The translations under genes were made by a program, and so were the position numbers. DNA of 64,000 nucleotides from Thermodesulfomicrobium sp. WS (GTDB lineage: Bacteria; Desulfobacterota; Desulfovibrionia; Desulfovibrionales; Desulfomicrobiaceae), in contig NZ_AP027130.1 of the NCBI RefSeq assembly GCF_027925145.1, positions 1,860,001 through 1,924,000 on the forward strand, given 5' to 3'. A model generated the notes under the pieces. The model was not told where the DNA came from. It worked only from the letters and a program-made list of their open reading frames with translations, and did no database searches. Below, one piece after another: positions 18,760 through 27,837 of this stretch (positions within the stretch are counted from its first letter, which is position 1; each line of letters starts with the position of its first letter).

Positions 18760-19297
18760 GCAGCAACATGTTAACGTAATCTGCCATCGCTGCATGATTC
18801 AGTCATGTTCGGACGCATACTCATACTCCTTGCCTTGCTTTCCTCAATACGCGCTGCTGGTGTATGGCTCCGTCCCAAGGGACGCCGCCATCTTGGGAAC
18901 TTTTCTCATCGGACCGCGGGTGTGGCCGGTTGCAGCGGTGGTGCCGGCCGTCATTTCCGTGTCACCGACTGCGTTACTTACCGCCACGAGCCTTGAACGT
19001 TGACACGCAGGCGTGATCGGTTACACCTTGATCAAGAGCTGGCGGCAAAATCTCCCGGCAGATGCTGAAGGTGCACCGGACACCGAAGGTTGGCGGGGAC
19101 ATTGACCCGCCGGGGTCGCAAAGCCCTCGTGGTGGGGAGGGGAGCCACCACGCCAGCCCCACGAGGCCGATCCGGCGCGGCCTCACTTCAACTTCAGCAG
19201 ACAGCAAATTTCGGCATCCATTCCGCCTCCAGGCGGGACAACCGCCGGGAGTTCGTCACCCAACGCCCCGTGCCGGTCCGCGTTGCTCGATCACCAG

Positions 19298-19326
19298 GTG
19301 TTCCCCGCCCGTGCAGGGATGAACCG
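19298..19326 (+). repeat. Solitary type I-E-like CRISPR repeat (relic)
   Basis: A 29-nt sequence beginning GTGTTCCCCGCCC and ending GGGATGAACCG matches the well-known type I-E repeat, including the near-palindromic centre. It is unrelated to the 36-nt I-G repeat nearby. A degenerate copy (15 of 29 positions, sharing CCCC, GTGCA and GG-TG) can be aligned from 19357, which would leave a 30-nt spacer. No I-E cas gene is present. It appears to be the last trace of an older array. Confidence 0.65.
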
Positions 19327-19575
19327 TCGCACCGCCGGGCCATATCGGGAAGAGTTTGAGACCCCACGTGTGCACGGCTGCGGTGGTGATGGGGCCGGGG
19401 TTCCAAACCGAGCCATCTCGGGAAAAATGGTAGCCCCCCACCGTGGCAAGCCCTCACCAAGGGATCAGGCTTTTGGGTCTATGGCCACGACTGTCCGGCA
19501 GATTCTCCCCGCTCCACAACGCACTGAGATGTAGTCGGTGCGCAGCCGGGAGCCAGACGAGGCGCAACAAAGCGC

Positions 19576-20568
19576 TCACGAAGCGGATGCGAGGCCAACC
19601 CCATACCGAGCCGCCAGCACCGCCACCTCTTCAGCCATGCGCTGACGCAGGCTCTGCGGGGCTTCCACGGTGACATGCCGACCATGACGCAGGATATCCA
19701 TCATCAACTCACGCTCATCCGCATACGGTACGGTCAGACGCAGGCCGCCATCGGGCAGATCTTCCTGCTGCTGTTTGGGGTGCCACACCTCGGCACGCAC
19801 CCAACGGGCGCGCTCGGCGGAAAAGCGCAGTACCGCTTGCGCAGTGGGCATGCCTGCAAAAATGCCGTACGCGCCGGTATAGTGGGCGTCCAATTGGGCG
19901 TCGCTGATCTCCTGCGCTTTTTGCGGCAAAAGGCGCACACGCCGCAGCGTATCCAGGGCAAAGCTCCGCAACGCCCCGCGCCAATGGCAGAAGGCGTCCA
20001 GGTACCAATTGTCACGGTAGTGCACCAGTCGCTGCGGAGACACGACACGGGTGTTGACCTCATCGCGCGCCCGGTTCCAGGCATCGATCTCGATGCGATG
20101 ACGACGCATCAACGCAGCAGCGACGTGGGCAAAGAAGCGCGGCTCCACCCTGCGGCGTGCAATGGAGAGAATGCGCACGCGCCGCTCGATCTCCTGCACC
20201 GGATGACCACCAGCACCAAGGAGTTCCGCCAACCGCGATTGCAGGGGCGCGAGATGGTCGGCAAGGATGCCAGGCTCAATCTGCTCCAGAAGCCTATGTG
20301 CAGCAAGGAGCGCGTAGAGCTCACTTGCGGAAAACCATAGCCCAGGCAACTCGTAGACTGACCCATCCGGGGAGGAGGAATCGAAACGATAGCCCCCGGC
20401 ATCGCGATCATAAACGATGGGGGCGCCGAACCGATCACGCAAGGACGCAAGATCGCGTTTGAAAGTGGCGCGGGAGATTTCGAGCTCATCCAGAAACACC
20501 TGCAACGGTACTGCTCGCCGCGAAAGCGAGAGCATGCGACAAATCGTGACGATACGGTCCGTGTTCAC
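19576..20568 (-). CDS. WYL-domain transcriptional regulator
   Basis: 330 residues. An N-terminal helix-turn-helix (about residues 1-65, with the recognition-helix segment ISRATFKRDLASL) is followed by a linker and a WYL domain (RDNWYLDAFCHWRGALRSF, about residues 185-205). A C-terminal WCX-type region ends the protein. WYL domains sense nucleic acid or nucleotide ligands, and such regulators are frequent neighbours of CRISPR-Cas and other defence loci. The start is GTG with GAGGGA upstream. Here it sits 250 bp from the relic I-E repeat, so it may be the surviving regulator of a lost I-E locus; control of the I-G operon 16 kb away is possible but unsupported. Confidence 0.85.
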   Translation of the reverse strand: MNTDRIVTICRMLSLSRRAVPLQVFLDELEISRATFKRDLASLRDRFGAPIVYDRDAGGYRFDSSSPDGSVYELPGLWFSASELYALLAAHRLLEQIEPGILADHLAPLQSRLAELLGAGGHPVQEIERRVRILSIARRRVEPRFFAHVAAALMRRHRIEIDAWNRARDEVNTRVVSPQRLVHYRDNWYLDAFCHWRGALRSFALDTLRRVRLLPQKAQEISDAQLDAHYTGAYGIFAGMPTAQAVLRFSAERARWVRAEVWHPKQQQEDLPDGGLRLTVPYADERELMMDILRHGRHVTVEAPQSLRQRMAEEVAVLAARYGVGLASAS

Positions 20569-20657
20569 GCCGCGCTTCCCTCGTCTTGCATTCCGTCAGC
20601 TCCGACCAGCATGCATCGGGGCATGCAATCATTGTCCCTACCAAGCCTAAGTGCCAA

Positions 20658-22226
20658 CTATGCCACCTCCCAGCCCACGATCTGGCGTTTGGCCGTGCTG
20701 AATTCCACCCCCACCTCCACGACCCGCGCTACTGCTGCCTTGCCCCGGTAGGCCGCGGCGTAGCCCTTTTCCTGGATCTGCCGCAGGGCCTCGCCTGTGG
20801 GGGTGTCGCCGTCGATGACCTTGAACTCGAAGATCCACACCACTGCCCCGGCGATCACCACCAGGTCCAACCGCCCCGGGGTGCAGATGCGCTCCGGGAT
20901 GGTCATCACCCCAAGGCCCGCCAGGTGGCTATAGAACACGCTGGCAAAATAACCTTCGTACCGGGCCATGGGGTTTTTGCGGTACCAGTCCGCGGGAATG
21001 CCGGCAAAGAGGCTGCGCATGTGCTCGCCCAGGCCGTGGGCGTCGCCCTCCTTGAGCATGGTGGTGAGGGCAAAGCTCGGGGCGTGCGGAAGCTCGGGCA
21101 CCAAGCCCCGCACCAGGGCGCGGTTGAGGGCCATGCGCACCTCGCGGTTGGGAAGACCCAGCTCGTACTCCACCCCGTCTTCGCTGCGGTGCACGCGGGT
21201 GATGGTGACGTAGCCCGTCTGCCAAAGCAGGGCCTCAGGGGCGATGGCCTCCACGTCAAAGGCCGAAAGCAGGGCGTCGTCGGCGTACAGGCGCTCGAGA
21301 CGCGGGGTGAAGAACTGATGGCGCGTGAGCCACTCCACGAGAAACGTGGGGGTGGCGGTCTCGAACCACCAGGCGCGAAATTCCCGTTGGCGCAGGAGCA
21401 GCAGCACATCGAACGGGTTGTAGACACTCTCTTCGCTTCCCCAGCGGTAGCCGTTGTACCAGGCGCGCACGGCATCGCGATCAAGGGCGCGGTCTTCCTT
21501 GGCGGCAGCGGTAAACTCCGGGCCGAAGACCGCATCCAGATCGTCTTCGGTATAGCCGCAGATCGTCGCGTAGCGCTCATCCACGGTGATGTCGTTGAGG
21601 TTGTTGAGCCCGGAAAAGAGACTCACCTTGCTGAACTTGGACACCCCAGTCAAAAACACGAAGCGCAGGTCCGCATCCCGGCCCTTGAGCACCGAGTAGA
21701 GGTTGCGCAGGCCCTCGCGCATGGCCCGCGCCGTGTCCGGATCGGTGAGGTTGTCGAGAATGGGTTTGTCGTACTCGTCGATGAGCACCACGGTGCGCTC
21801 GCCCAAACGCTCGGCTGCGCCAGTGATGAGCTCGCCGAAGCTCCCCGGGATGTCCTCCAGGTCGCAAAGCGTCATGCCGAATCGCTGCGCATGTTCGTGC
21901 AGTTGGCGGCGGATGCTGCGATCAAGCTCTTCGCGGCGCTCAAGCCGCCCCTCGGCAAAGGAGAGCCGGATCACCGGATGGCGCTTCTCCCAATCCCAAT
22001 GATTTTCCAAATAAAGGCCAGTGAAGAGCGCACGGTTTGCCGCAAAGGCCTCGGCCAGGGTATCGAGGAAGAGGGATTTGCCGAAGCGCCGCGGCCGGGA
22101 GAGGAAGTAGTAGCCGCCGTTCTCGGCCAGGTGCGCCACGAACGGCGTTTTGTCCACGTAATAGCAGTTTTCCTGGCGGATCTTGGCAAAAGTCTGGATG
22201 CCGATGGGCAGTTTCTTGCGCTCCAT
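20658..22226 (-). CDS. AAA-like ATPase with C-terminal PD-(D/E)XK nuclease-like domain
   Basis: 522 residues. The N-terminal AAA-ATPase-like domain opens with LPIGIQTFAKIRQENCYYVD, has a P-loop-like SRPRRFGKSLFLD and a Walker B-like VVLIDEYDKPI. The C-terminal DUF1703-type domain carries RLDLVV and, after one strand, WIFEFK, the D...ExK nuclease signature. The family is common in Bacteroidetes and deltaproteobacteria, often in many copies. Its function is unproven; mobile-element or defence roles have been proposed. I chose the ATG at 22224-22226 (GGAGG, spacing 5) over one four codons upstream. Confidence 0.85.
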   Translation of the reverse strand: MERKKLPIGIQTFAKIRQENCYYVDKTPFVAHLAENGGYYFLSRPRRFGKSLFLDTLAEAFAANRALFTGLYLENHWDWEKRHPVIRLSFAEGRLERREELDRSIRRQLHEHAQRFGMTLCDLEDIPGSFGELITGAAERLGERTVVLIDEYDKPILDNLTDPDTARAMREGLRNLYSVLKGRDADLRFVFLTGVSKFSKVSLFSGLNNLNDITVDERYATICGYTEDDLDAVFGPEFTAAAKEDRALDRDAVRAWYNGYRWGSEESVYNPFDVLLLLRQREFRAWWFETATPTFLVEWLTRHQFFTPRLERLYADDALLSAFDVEAIAPEALLWQTGYVTITRVHRSEDGVEYELGLPNREVRMALNRALVRGLVPELPHAPSFALTTMLKEGDAHGLGEHMRSLFAGIPADWYRKNPMARYEGYFASVFYSHLAGLGVMTIPERICTPGRLDLVVIAGAVVWIFEFKVIDGDTPTGEALRQIQEKGYAAAYRGKAAVARVVEVGVEFSTAKRQIVGWEVA

Positions 22227-22555
22227 GGAAACCTCCATGCCGGAAAGGGAGACGTTTGTTGTGTACCCACGGGGGCACGGGAAGTCAAAACACCGCTCCC
22301 CAGCGATACGGATGGTTGAAAAAAGAGTTTCTCCGAATGTTCTCGTTGCCGAGAGAAAATGCGCTGCGGAAAGTGGCTCTCAAGACGGAAAGAGAAGGGG
22401 CGCCAAAGCGAAACCCCAACGATGCTGCGATCCATATCGAAAAATAAACGAAGGCGGACCGCACACCGTCCGCCTTCCTGATCTTGATGCACCACAAAGC
22501 GCCACACAACGCTCCCTAGGTCGCTCCCCAAGGCGGTGCGCTGTACCTTCGTCCC
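22227..22555. other. Intergenic region between chemoreceptor and AAA/PD-(D/E)XK gene
   Basis: About 329 bp without a gene. It contains the terminator of the chemoreceptor gene (22438-22477). The stretch 22240-22437, which must hold the promoter of the downstream minus-strand gene, shows no clear promoter or riboswitch to me. Confidence 0.5.
22438..22477 (-). terminator. Intrinsic terminator of the chemoreceptor gene
   Basis: A ten-base-pair hairpin, GAAGGCGGAC and GTCCGCCTTC around an eight-base loop (plus 22450-22477), is followed on the minus strand by GTTTATTTTTCG. It lies about 80 bp beyond the stop codon at 22556. Confidence 0.85.
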
Positions 22556-24562
22556 CTACTCCAGCCGGAACCGGCCCAAAAGCTCGCGCAAACGGGCCGC
22601 CAAAGAGTGCAGGTTCTCGGCGTTTTCCCGCACTTTGGCCGCACCGGCGCGCGTGGCAGCGGCAGTAGCGCTCACTTCCTGCACCCGCTGCGCAGCGTCG
22701 CGAAGCTCGCTCGACGACTGCGCCACATTGGTGTTGACCTCAGTGAGCCCCTGCGAGGCCTGCACTACGTTGTCGGCAATTTCCCGTGTGGCCACGCTCT
22801 GCTCCTCAATGGCCGTGGCAATGGTGGCAATGATGTCGCTCATTTGCTCAATGATCTCGGAAATACCATGGATCTGGTTCGCCGTATTCTGGGCCGTACT
22901 TTGGATCCCACTGATGCGTTGCTTGATCTCCTCGGTGGCACCTGCAGTCTGCCGGGCGAGTTCCTTGATCTCCGTGGCCACCACGGCAAACCCCTTGCCC
23001 GCCTCACCGGCCCGGGCCGCTTCGATGGTGGCATTGAGGGCAAGCAAATTGGTCTGCTCGGAAATCTCCGTGATCATGGCGGTCACCTTGCCGATTTCCT
23101 GCGCCGCATCTCCGAGGGCACTCATGGCCGACGTGGCGGCCCCCGCCTCGCTCACCGCCTTGACACTCACCCCGCGCGCCCGCTCGGCGTTGGTGGCGAT
23201 CTCACCGATGGTGGCGCTCATTTCTTCCGCCGCGGTGGCCACCATGTTGGTGTTTTGGGTGGCCTGCTCCATGGCCGCCGCCACTGCGGCGAAACGCTCG
23301 GTGATGGCCTGCACGGCACTGGCCACAGCCGCGGTCTTGCTGGCCGTGGCCTCCACGCTGGCGCCCAATTGGTCGGCAATGGCCAGCAACTGGTCCGAAG
23401 CGCTGTCCACATTCTGCCCCGTGCCGACCACCTCCCGCAACAGCATCCGCAATTTCTGCAAGAACGTGTTGAACCAATGAGCCATGTCGCCGATTTCGTC
23501 CTGGGAGGACACGACCAGCTGACGAGTCAGATCTCCCTCGCCTTCGGCCACGTCCTGGAGCATGGCGGTTGCCCGACGCACCGGCACCGCCATGGAGCGG
23601 GCCAAAACGGCGGACAAAGCCAAAAACACGACAATCAACGCTCCGGCCGCCAGTGTTACGTTGCGCAGTACCGCCCAGAACGCACCCAAGGCCTCGGCGC
23701 GGGTCATGACGCCAATGAGCTTCCACTCTATCCCAGGAATGGTATGGACCTGAGCCAAATAGAGGTCGCCATCGATCTCCACCTCGGCGCTGCCCGAGTC
23801 CATGCGCCCCAAGGTCGCCCAGGCCGAGCCGACCTCATTGACATTTTTGAAATTGAACTCCTTGTGCCGGGGATGGGCGAGGATCACGCCGTCCTTTTGC
23901 ACCAGCACCACATACCCGGTACGTCCCAAGGGCGATTTTTCCACCAAGCCCGTCAGTACCCCCAAGCCCACGTCGATGGCCATACACCCCACGATGGCCC
24001 CTTGGGCATTACGGATGGGATACATGTTGCTTACCACTGGCTCCCCGGTGGTGGACATGTAGGCATCGGAAATGGAAGGGGCCTGTGGGTTCTGCATGGC
24101 AGTCTGGTACCACGGCCGCTTGCGGGGATCATAACCCGGGGGCATGAGTGCATCTCCCGAGGTCACGAACCCGCCCCATTGGGTGCCCAGATATACCTCC
24201 ACGTATTCCGGATGGGCCTTGGCCACGGCCGCAAAAATCTCCCGCAACTGCTGCTCCAAGGGGCTCGGCACGAAATCCTTGGGAGAAATTTTCTTGGTTT
24301 CCGCAACATAACTATGAATGGAGGAATCGGCCTGCTGGACCACGGGCAAGGAGGCCAACGCCACGGTCATGCGCAAGGCCTTGTCCACGAAAATGCTCAT
24401 GGCCCGGTCCAGTTGGGCGAGCTCCTTGGCCGTAGCCGCGTGAAAACCCTCCACCGACGAGGCGCGCAACTGCACACCCACCACGACGCACGTCACCAGC
24501 ACCGTGGCCACGATGGTCGCCCCAAACCCCAAAAGCAGCTTCGTTCCAATGGAAAATCGCAT
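22556..24562 (-). CDS. Methyl-accepting chemotaxis protein with periplasmic dCache sensor
   Basis: 668 residues. The order is membrane helix (about 6-30), large periplasmic double-Cache domain, second helix (about 315-335), HAMP with [19 protein letters not shown], and a cytoplasmic signalling domain whose hairpin tip contains [19 protein letters not shown]. The sensor has YDPRKRPWY, then Y and AID further on. The Y-R-W-Y spacing resembles the amino-acid-binding dCache motif, so an amino-acid ligand is plausible, although one position of the motif appears altered. No CheR/CheB docking pentapeptide ends the protein. The ATG at 24560-24562 follows GAGGAGG; a longer frame lacks such a site. It is monocistronic, with its own terminator. 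Confidence 0.93.
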   Translation of the reverse strand: MRFSIGTKLLLGFGATIVATVLVTCVVVGVQLRASSVEGFHAATAKELAQLDRAMSIFVDKALRMTVALASLPVVQQADSSIHSYVAETKKISPKDFVPSPLEQQLREIFAAVAKAHPEYVEVYLGTQWGGFVTSGDALMPPGYDPRKRPWYQTAMQNPQAPSISDAYMSTTGEPVVSNMYPIRNAQGAIVGCMAIDVGLGVLTGLVEKSPLGRTGYVVLVQKDGVILAHPRHKEFNFKNVNEVGSAWATLGRMDSGSAEVEIDGDLYLAQVHTIPGIEWKLIGVMTRAEALGAFWAVLRNVTLAAGALIVVFLALSAVLARSMAVPVRRATAMLQDVAEGEGDLTRQLVVSSQDEIGDMAHWFNTFLQKLRMLLREVVGTGQNVDSASDQLLAIADQLGASVEATASKTAAVASAVQAITERFAAVAAAMEQATQNTNMVATAAEEMSATIGEIATNAERARGVSVKAVSEAGAATSAMSALGDAAQEIGKVTAMITEISEQTNLLALNATIEAARAGEAGKGFAVVATEIKELARQTAGATEEIKQRISGIQSTAQNTANQIHGISEIIEQMSDIIATIATAIEEQSVATREIADNVVQASQGLTEVNTNVAQSSSELRDAAQRVQEVSATAAATRAGAAKVRENAENLHSLAARLRELLGRFRLE

Positions 24563-24694
24563 CGTTGCCTCCTCGTGGCTCAACGTTCCACCCTTTTGGA
24601 GCACAATGACACAGCAGCAACTGCTTGTCCACAAGACACTGGATTTTTTCCTGCTCTTTACCTAGGCTCCGAGCATACCCATTACGGAGCGACC

Positions 24695-25516
24695 ATGAGC
24701 CCTATCCAGCATCTTTACCCTGACGAAGTGGAAGACCTGCAGCGCAGTCGGCGCGAAGGGGACTATCTCCTCATCGACGTGCGCCAACCGGAGGAATACG
24801 CCCAAAGCCACATCCCCGGCGCCCGACTCCTACCCTTGCCGGCGCTCGAAGACCGCCTTGCCGAGATCCCGGCAGACCGCGATGTGATCTTCTACTGCCG
24901 CTCCGGCAGCCGGTCCTCGGTGGCGGCAGCGCTCCTTGCCGAAGGGCAGCGCGGGCGGACCGGGGCCATCGGCAACTTGGTGGGCGGTATTCTGGCCTGG
25001 GAAGGCCACGACATCCGCCACATCCCCCATCTGGAGACCTTCCCGCGGGATCTGCCCATGCACCAGATCCTCTACCGGGCCATGAATTTAGAAAAAGGCG
25101 CGCACCTCTTTTACCTGGATCTCACCGAAGAGACGCAGTGGGCAGATCTGGCCCGTGAGCTGGGGGACGTGGAGCGCCGCCATGCGCGAGCCCTGTATGG
25201 CTTTTGGGTGCGCCACCACCCGGCCCAGGATCACGAACCTTTCGACGCCCTGTTCGAACGCATGGACGGCAATGTCATGGAGGGCGGCAAACCCATGGCC
25301 GCGTGGCTTGCCCAGCTCCACGAGCAGGCAGTGGATCGGCGGCTGCGGCTTTTGGAAGTGGCGTGCGAAATCGAATACCACGCCTACGACCTCTACCGCA
25401 CCCTGGCGCACCGCGCCCCGGCAGGCAGCGAAGAAGAACAAGCCTACCTCACTTTGGCAAACCAGGAAAAAGCCCATATCCGTATCGTCACCAAGGCGCT
25501 CACGACCCATCCATGA
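24695..25516 (+). CDS. Rhodanese-ferritin-like fusion protein
   Basis: 273 residues. Residues ~1-110 are a rhodanese domain with LLIDVRQPEEYAQSHIPGA and active-site loop CRSGSRSS, so a catalytic cysteine is present. Residues ~125-273 are helical and rubrerythrin-like, with Glu/His positions suited to a di-iron site (LEKGAHLFY, VERRHARAL, EIEYHAYDLYR, EKAHIRIV). A sulfurtransferase joined to a ferritin-like oxidase suggests a role in sulfane-sulfur handling or oxidative stress in an anaerobe; the substrate is unknown. GGAG lies five bases before the ATG. Its TGA overlaps the ATGA start of hypF, so the two genes are translationally coupled. Confidence 0.85.
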   Translation: MSPIQHLYPDEVEDLQRSRREGDYLLIDVRQPEEYAQSHIPGARLLPLPALEDRLAEIPADRDVIFYCRSGSRSSVAAALLAEGQRGRTGAIGNLVGGILAWEGHDIRHIPHLETFPRDLPMHQILYRAMNLEKGAHLFYLDLTEETQWADLARELGDVERRHARALYGFWVRHHPAQDHEPFDALFERMDGNVMEGGKPMAAWLAQLHEQAVDRRLRLLEVACEIEYHAYDLYRTLAHRAPAGSEEEQAYLTLANQEKAHIRIVTKALTTHP

Positions 25517-27828
25517 TGCTGCGCGAGCGATGGATCATCACCGGCGGAGTCCAGGGAGTGGGGTTTCGCCCCTTTCTCTACCGCTGCGCTGTCGAAGCCG
25601 GAGTCACGGGAACGGTGGCCAATACCAGCCAGGGCGTCTGCCTGGAAATCCAGGGTTCTGCCGGGCAATTGGCGCAGTTTGCCGCCCTCTTCGAAGCCAA
25701 TCTCCCGCCCCTGGCCCGGGTGGAGACCTGTACCCGCACCGCGATCTCCCCAGTGTCCGAGGAGTCGGCCTTCCGCATCCTGCAAAGCCAGGGCGGAAGC
25801 GGCCATAGCGTGCGCATCAGCCCGGACGTGGCCTTGTGCACCGATTGCCTGCGCGAAATCCACGACCCCCAGGACCGCCGTTTCGGCTATCCGTTCACCA
25901 ATTGCACCAATTGCGGGCCGCGCTACACCATCACCCGTTCCATCCCCTACGACCGGGCCACCACGTCCATGGCCTGCTTTCCCCTCTGCCCCCAGTGCCA
26001 GGCCGAATACGCCAACCCGCTCAACCGCCGCTTCCATGCCCAACCCAACGCCTGCCCGGTGTGCGGCCCGCGACTGTGGCTGCAGACCGCCGGCGGCGAT
26101 CTCCTGGGCCAGGGGGCGGACGCGTTGCGACTTGCCGCCCGTACGCTGGCGCAAGGCGCCATTGTCGCCATCAAGGGTTTGGGCGGATTCCATCTGGCCG
26201 TGGATGCCCGCAATGCCGCCGCCGTGAAGCGCCTGCGCGAGCGCAAGCGCCGCAAGGCCAAGCCGCTGGCGGTGATGGTGGAACACCTGGAAGCGGCCCA
26301 AGGCATCGCCTGGGTCTCTCCTGCGGCCAAGACCCTGCTCACCGGCCCAGAACGCCCCATCGTCATCCTCAAGGCCCGACCGGAGGCGGACCTCGCCCCA
26401 GGACTTTCCCCGGACACGGCGGAGATCGGGGTCATGGTCGCCTACACCCCTTTGCATGTGCTGCTCCTTGCCCAGGTCTCGGCCCTGCAAGGGCGCCCCG
26501 CAGTCCTGGTCATGACCTCGGGCAATTTCAGCTCAGAGCCCATCGCTCTCGGCAACCGCGAGGCCCTGCAGCGCCTTGCCCCCATTGCCGACGTTTTTCT
26601 CCTCCATGACCGCGACATCCTCATCCGCTGCGATGACTCCGTGGTACGCCCCATGCGCACCGAGAGCGGCACGGAAGCAATCCACTTCTTGCGCCGCGCC
26701 CGAGGCTACACGCCGGCCCCCATCCCCCTGGCTGACGACGGCCCATGCACCTTGGGGGTGGGGCCGCTGCTCAAAAACACCCTGACCGTGACCAAGGGCA
26801 CAGGGGCCTACGTGTCCCAGCACATCGGTGATCTGGAAAACCTGGAGACCCTTACGTTTTTCGAGGAGATGGCCGCGCATCTGCCGCGCATCCTCCAGGT
26901 CACGCCCACAGCGGTGGTGCACGACCTGCACCCGGACTTCCTCTCCACCCGCTACGCCCAAGGCTGCGGCATCACTCCCTGTCTGGCCCTCCAGCACCAT
27001 GTGGCCCACATCCACGCCGTATTGGCGGAAAACCACGCCCACGGACCGGCGCTGGGGCTCGCCCTCGACGGCGCAGGGCTCGGCGACGACGGCACCATCT
27101 GGGGCGGAGAAATCCTCCTGGTGGAGACCCGCCCCCCGCGCTACACCCGCCTGGGGCATTTGGCCCCAGTGGCCCTTCCTGGAGGAGACGCCGCCAGCCG
27201 GGAGCCCTGGCGCATGGCCCTCGCCTTTGTCCACGCCCTGGGGCTCGCCGCGGAAGATCTCCCCTGGCCGTGGCTTGCCCACCACACGCCCGGGCACCGC
27301 ATGGTGCTCCAGATGCTCTCGCGCCAGGTGCGCTGCCCCCAGACCACCAGCTGCGGACGCCTCTTCGACGCCGTGGCCGGGCTCCTGGGGCTATGCTTCG
27401 TGCAGGAGTACGAAGGCCAGGCCGCCATCCGCCTGGAGCACCTCCAAGACATGGCCGAGACCGCGGCCTACACATTGCCCTGCTCCAGCTCTCCACCCTG
27501 GGTACTGGACAGCCATGCCCTCTTTGCGCAAGTCTATGCAGACTGGCGGCAGGGGGTCCCGGCCAGCACCATTGCCCGCCGCTTCCACCTCGGACTGGTG
27601 GAAGGCTTCGCCACCGCCCTGGCGCGGGCCAAGGCGGACACCGGCTGCACCACGGTGGCGCTCAGCGGCGGCGTGTTCCACAACGCCACCATAGCCAGGC
27701 TCCTTCCCCCTGCCCTTGCCCGCCGCGGGCTGACGGTGCTCACCCACCGCATGCTCCCCCCCGGTGATGCCTGCATCAGCCTCGGCCAGGCGGTCTACGG
27801 CCGCCTCTGGCTGGCTCAAAACACATAG
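25513..27828 (+). CDS. hypF: Carbamoyltransferase HypF, [NiFe]-hydrogenase maturation
   Basis: 771 residues, full length. Domains are acylphosphatase (GGVQGVGFRPFLYR, about 11-24), paired zinc fingers (CTDCLREIH ... CTNCGPRY and CPQCQAEY ... CPVCGPRL), a YrdC-like domain (IVAIKGLGGFHLAVDA onward), and a Kae1-like C-terminal domain with HHVAHIHA and VALSGGVFHN. It uses carbamoyl phosphate and ATP to load a carbamoyl group onto HypE, the precursor of hydrogenase cyanide ligands. No other hyp gene is nearby. It overlaps the rhodanese-ferritin gene by four bases and is followed after 9 bp by sppA. Confidence 0.96.
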   Translation: MMLRERWIITGGVQGVGFRPFLYRCAVEAGVTGTVANTSQGVCLEIQGSAGQLAQFAALFEANLPPLARVETCTRTAISPVSEESAFRILQSQGGSGHSVRISPDVALCTDCLREIHDPQDRRFGYPFTNCTNCGPRYTITRSIPYDRATTSMACFPLCPQCQAEYANPLNRRFHAQPNACPVCGPRLWLQTAGGDLLGQGADALRLAARTLAQGAIVAIKGLGGFHLAVDARNAAAVKRLRERKRRKAKPLAVMVEHLEAAQGIAWVSPAAKTLLTGPERPIVILKARPEADLAPGLSPDTAEIGVMVAYTPLHVLLLAQVSALQGRPAVLVMTSGNFSSEPIALGNREALQRLAPIADVFLLHDRDILIRCDDSVVRPMRTESGTEAIHFLRRARGYTPAPIPLADDGPCTLGVGPLLKNTLTVTKGTGAYVSQHIGDLENLETLTFFEEMAAHLPRILQVTPTAVVHDLHPDFLSTRYAQGCGITPCLALQHHVAHIHAVLAENHAHGPALGLALDGAGLGDDGTIWGGEILLVETRPPRYTRLGHLAPVALPGGDAASREPWRMALAFVHALGLAAEDLPWPWLAHHTPGHRMVLQMLSRQVRCPQTTSCGRLFDAVAGLLGLCFVQEYEGQAAIRLEHLQDMAETAAYTLPCSSSPPWVLDSHALFAQVYADWRQGVPASTIARRFHLGLVEGFATALARAKADTGCTTVALSGGVFHNATIARLLPPALARRGLTVLTHRMLPPGDACISLGQAVYGRLWLAQNT

Positions 27829-27837
27829 GGGAATACC

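Larger units (their letters stand above)
18499..19575. other. Region of decayed mobile and CRISPR-related DNA without confident genes
   Basis: About 1.08 kb between the phage remnant and the WYL regulator. It holds one reverse ORF with coding-like composition (18508-18759) and a weak plus ORF at 18805-18996 (63 residues, signal-peptide-like start MFGRILILLALLSS, no ribosome-binding site). It also holds a single type I-E-like CRISPR repeat at 19298-19326 and a degenerate second copy. The remaining open frames have no recognisable content. No tRNA or insertion sequence was seen. Confidence 0.6.

Noticed and set aside
19283-19534. 83-residue ORF containing VFPARAGMNRR
   Set aside because: This peptide is the standard mistranslation of a type I-E CRISPR repeat; no ribosome-binding site or other coding sign.
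22240-22440. Possible riboswitch upstream of the AAA/PD-(D/E)XK gene
   Set aside because: Scattered GGAAA and CGAGAA stretches suggested one, but no conserved core of any riboswitch class could be assembled.
22607-24690. Long plus-strand frame running into the rhodanese-ferritin gene
   Set aside because: Antisense to the chemoreceptor; only the part from 24695 has a start site and domains.
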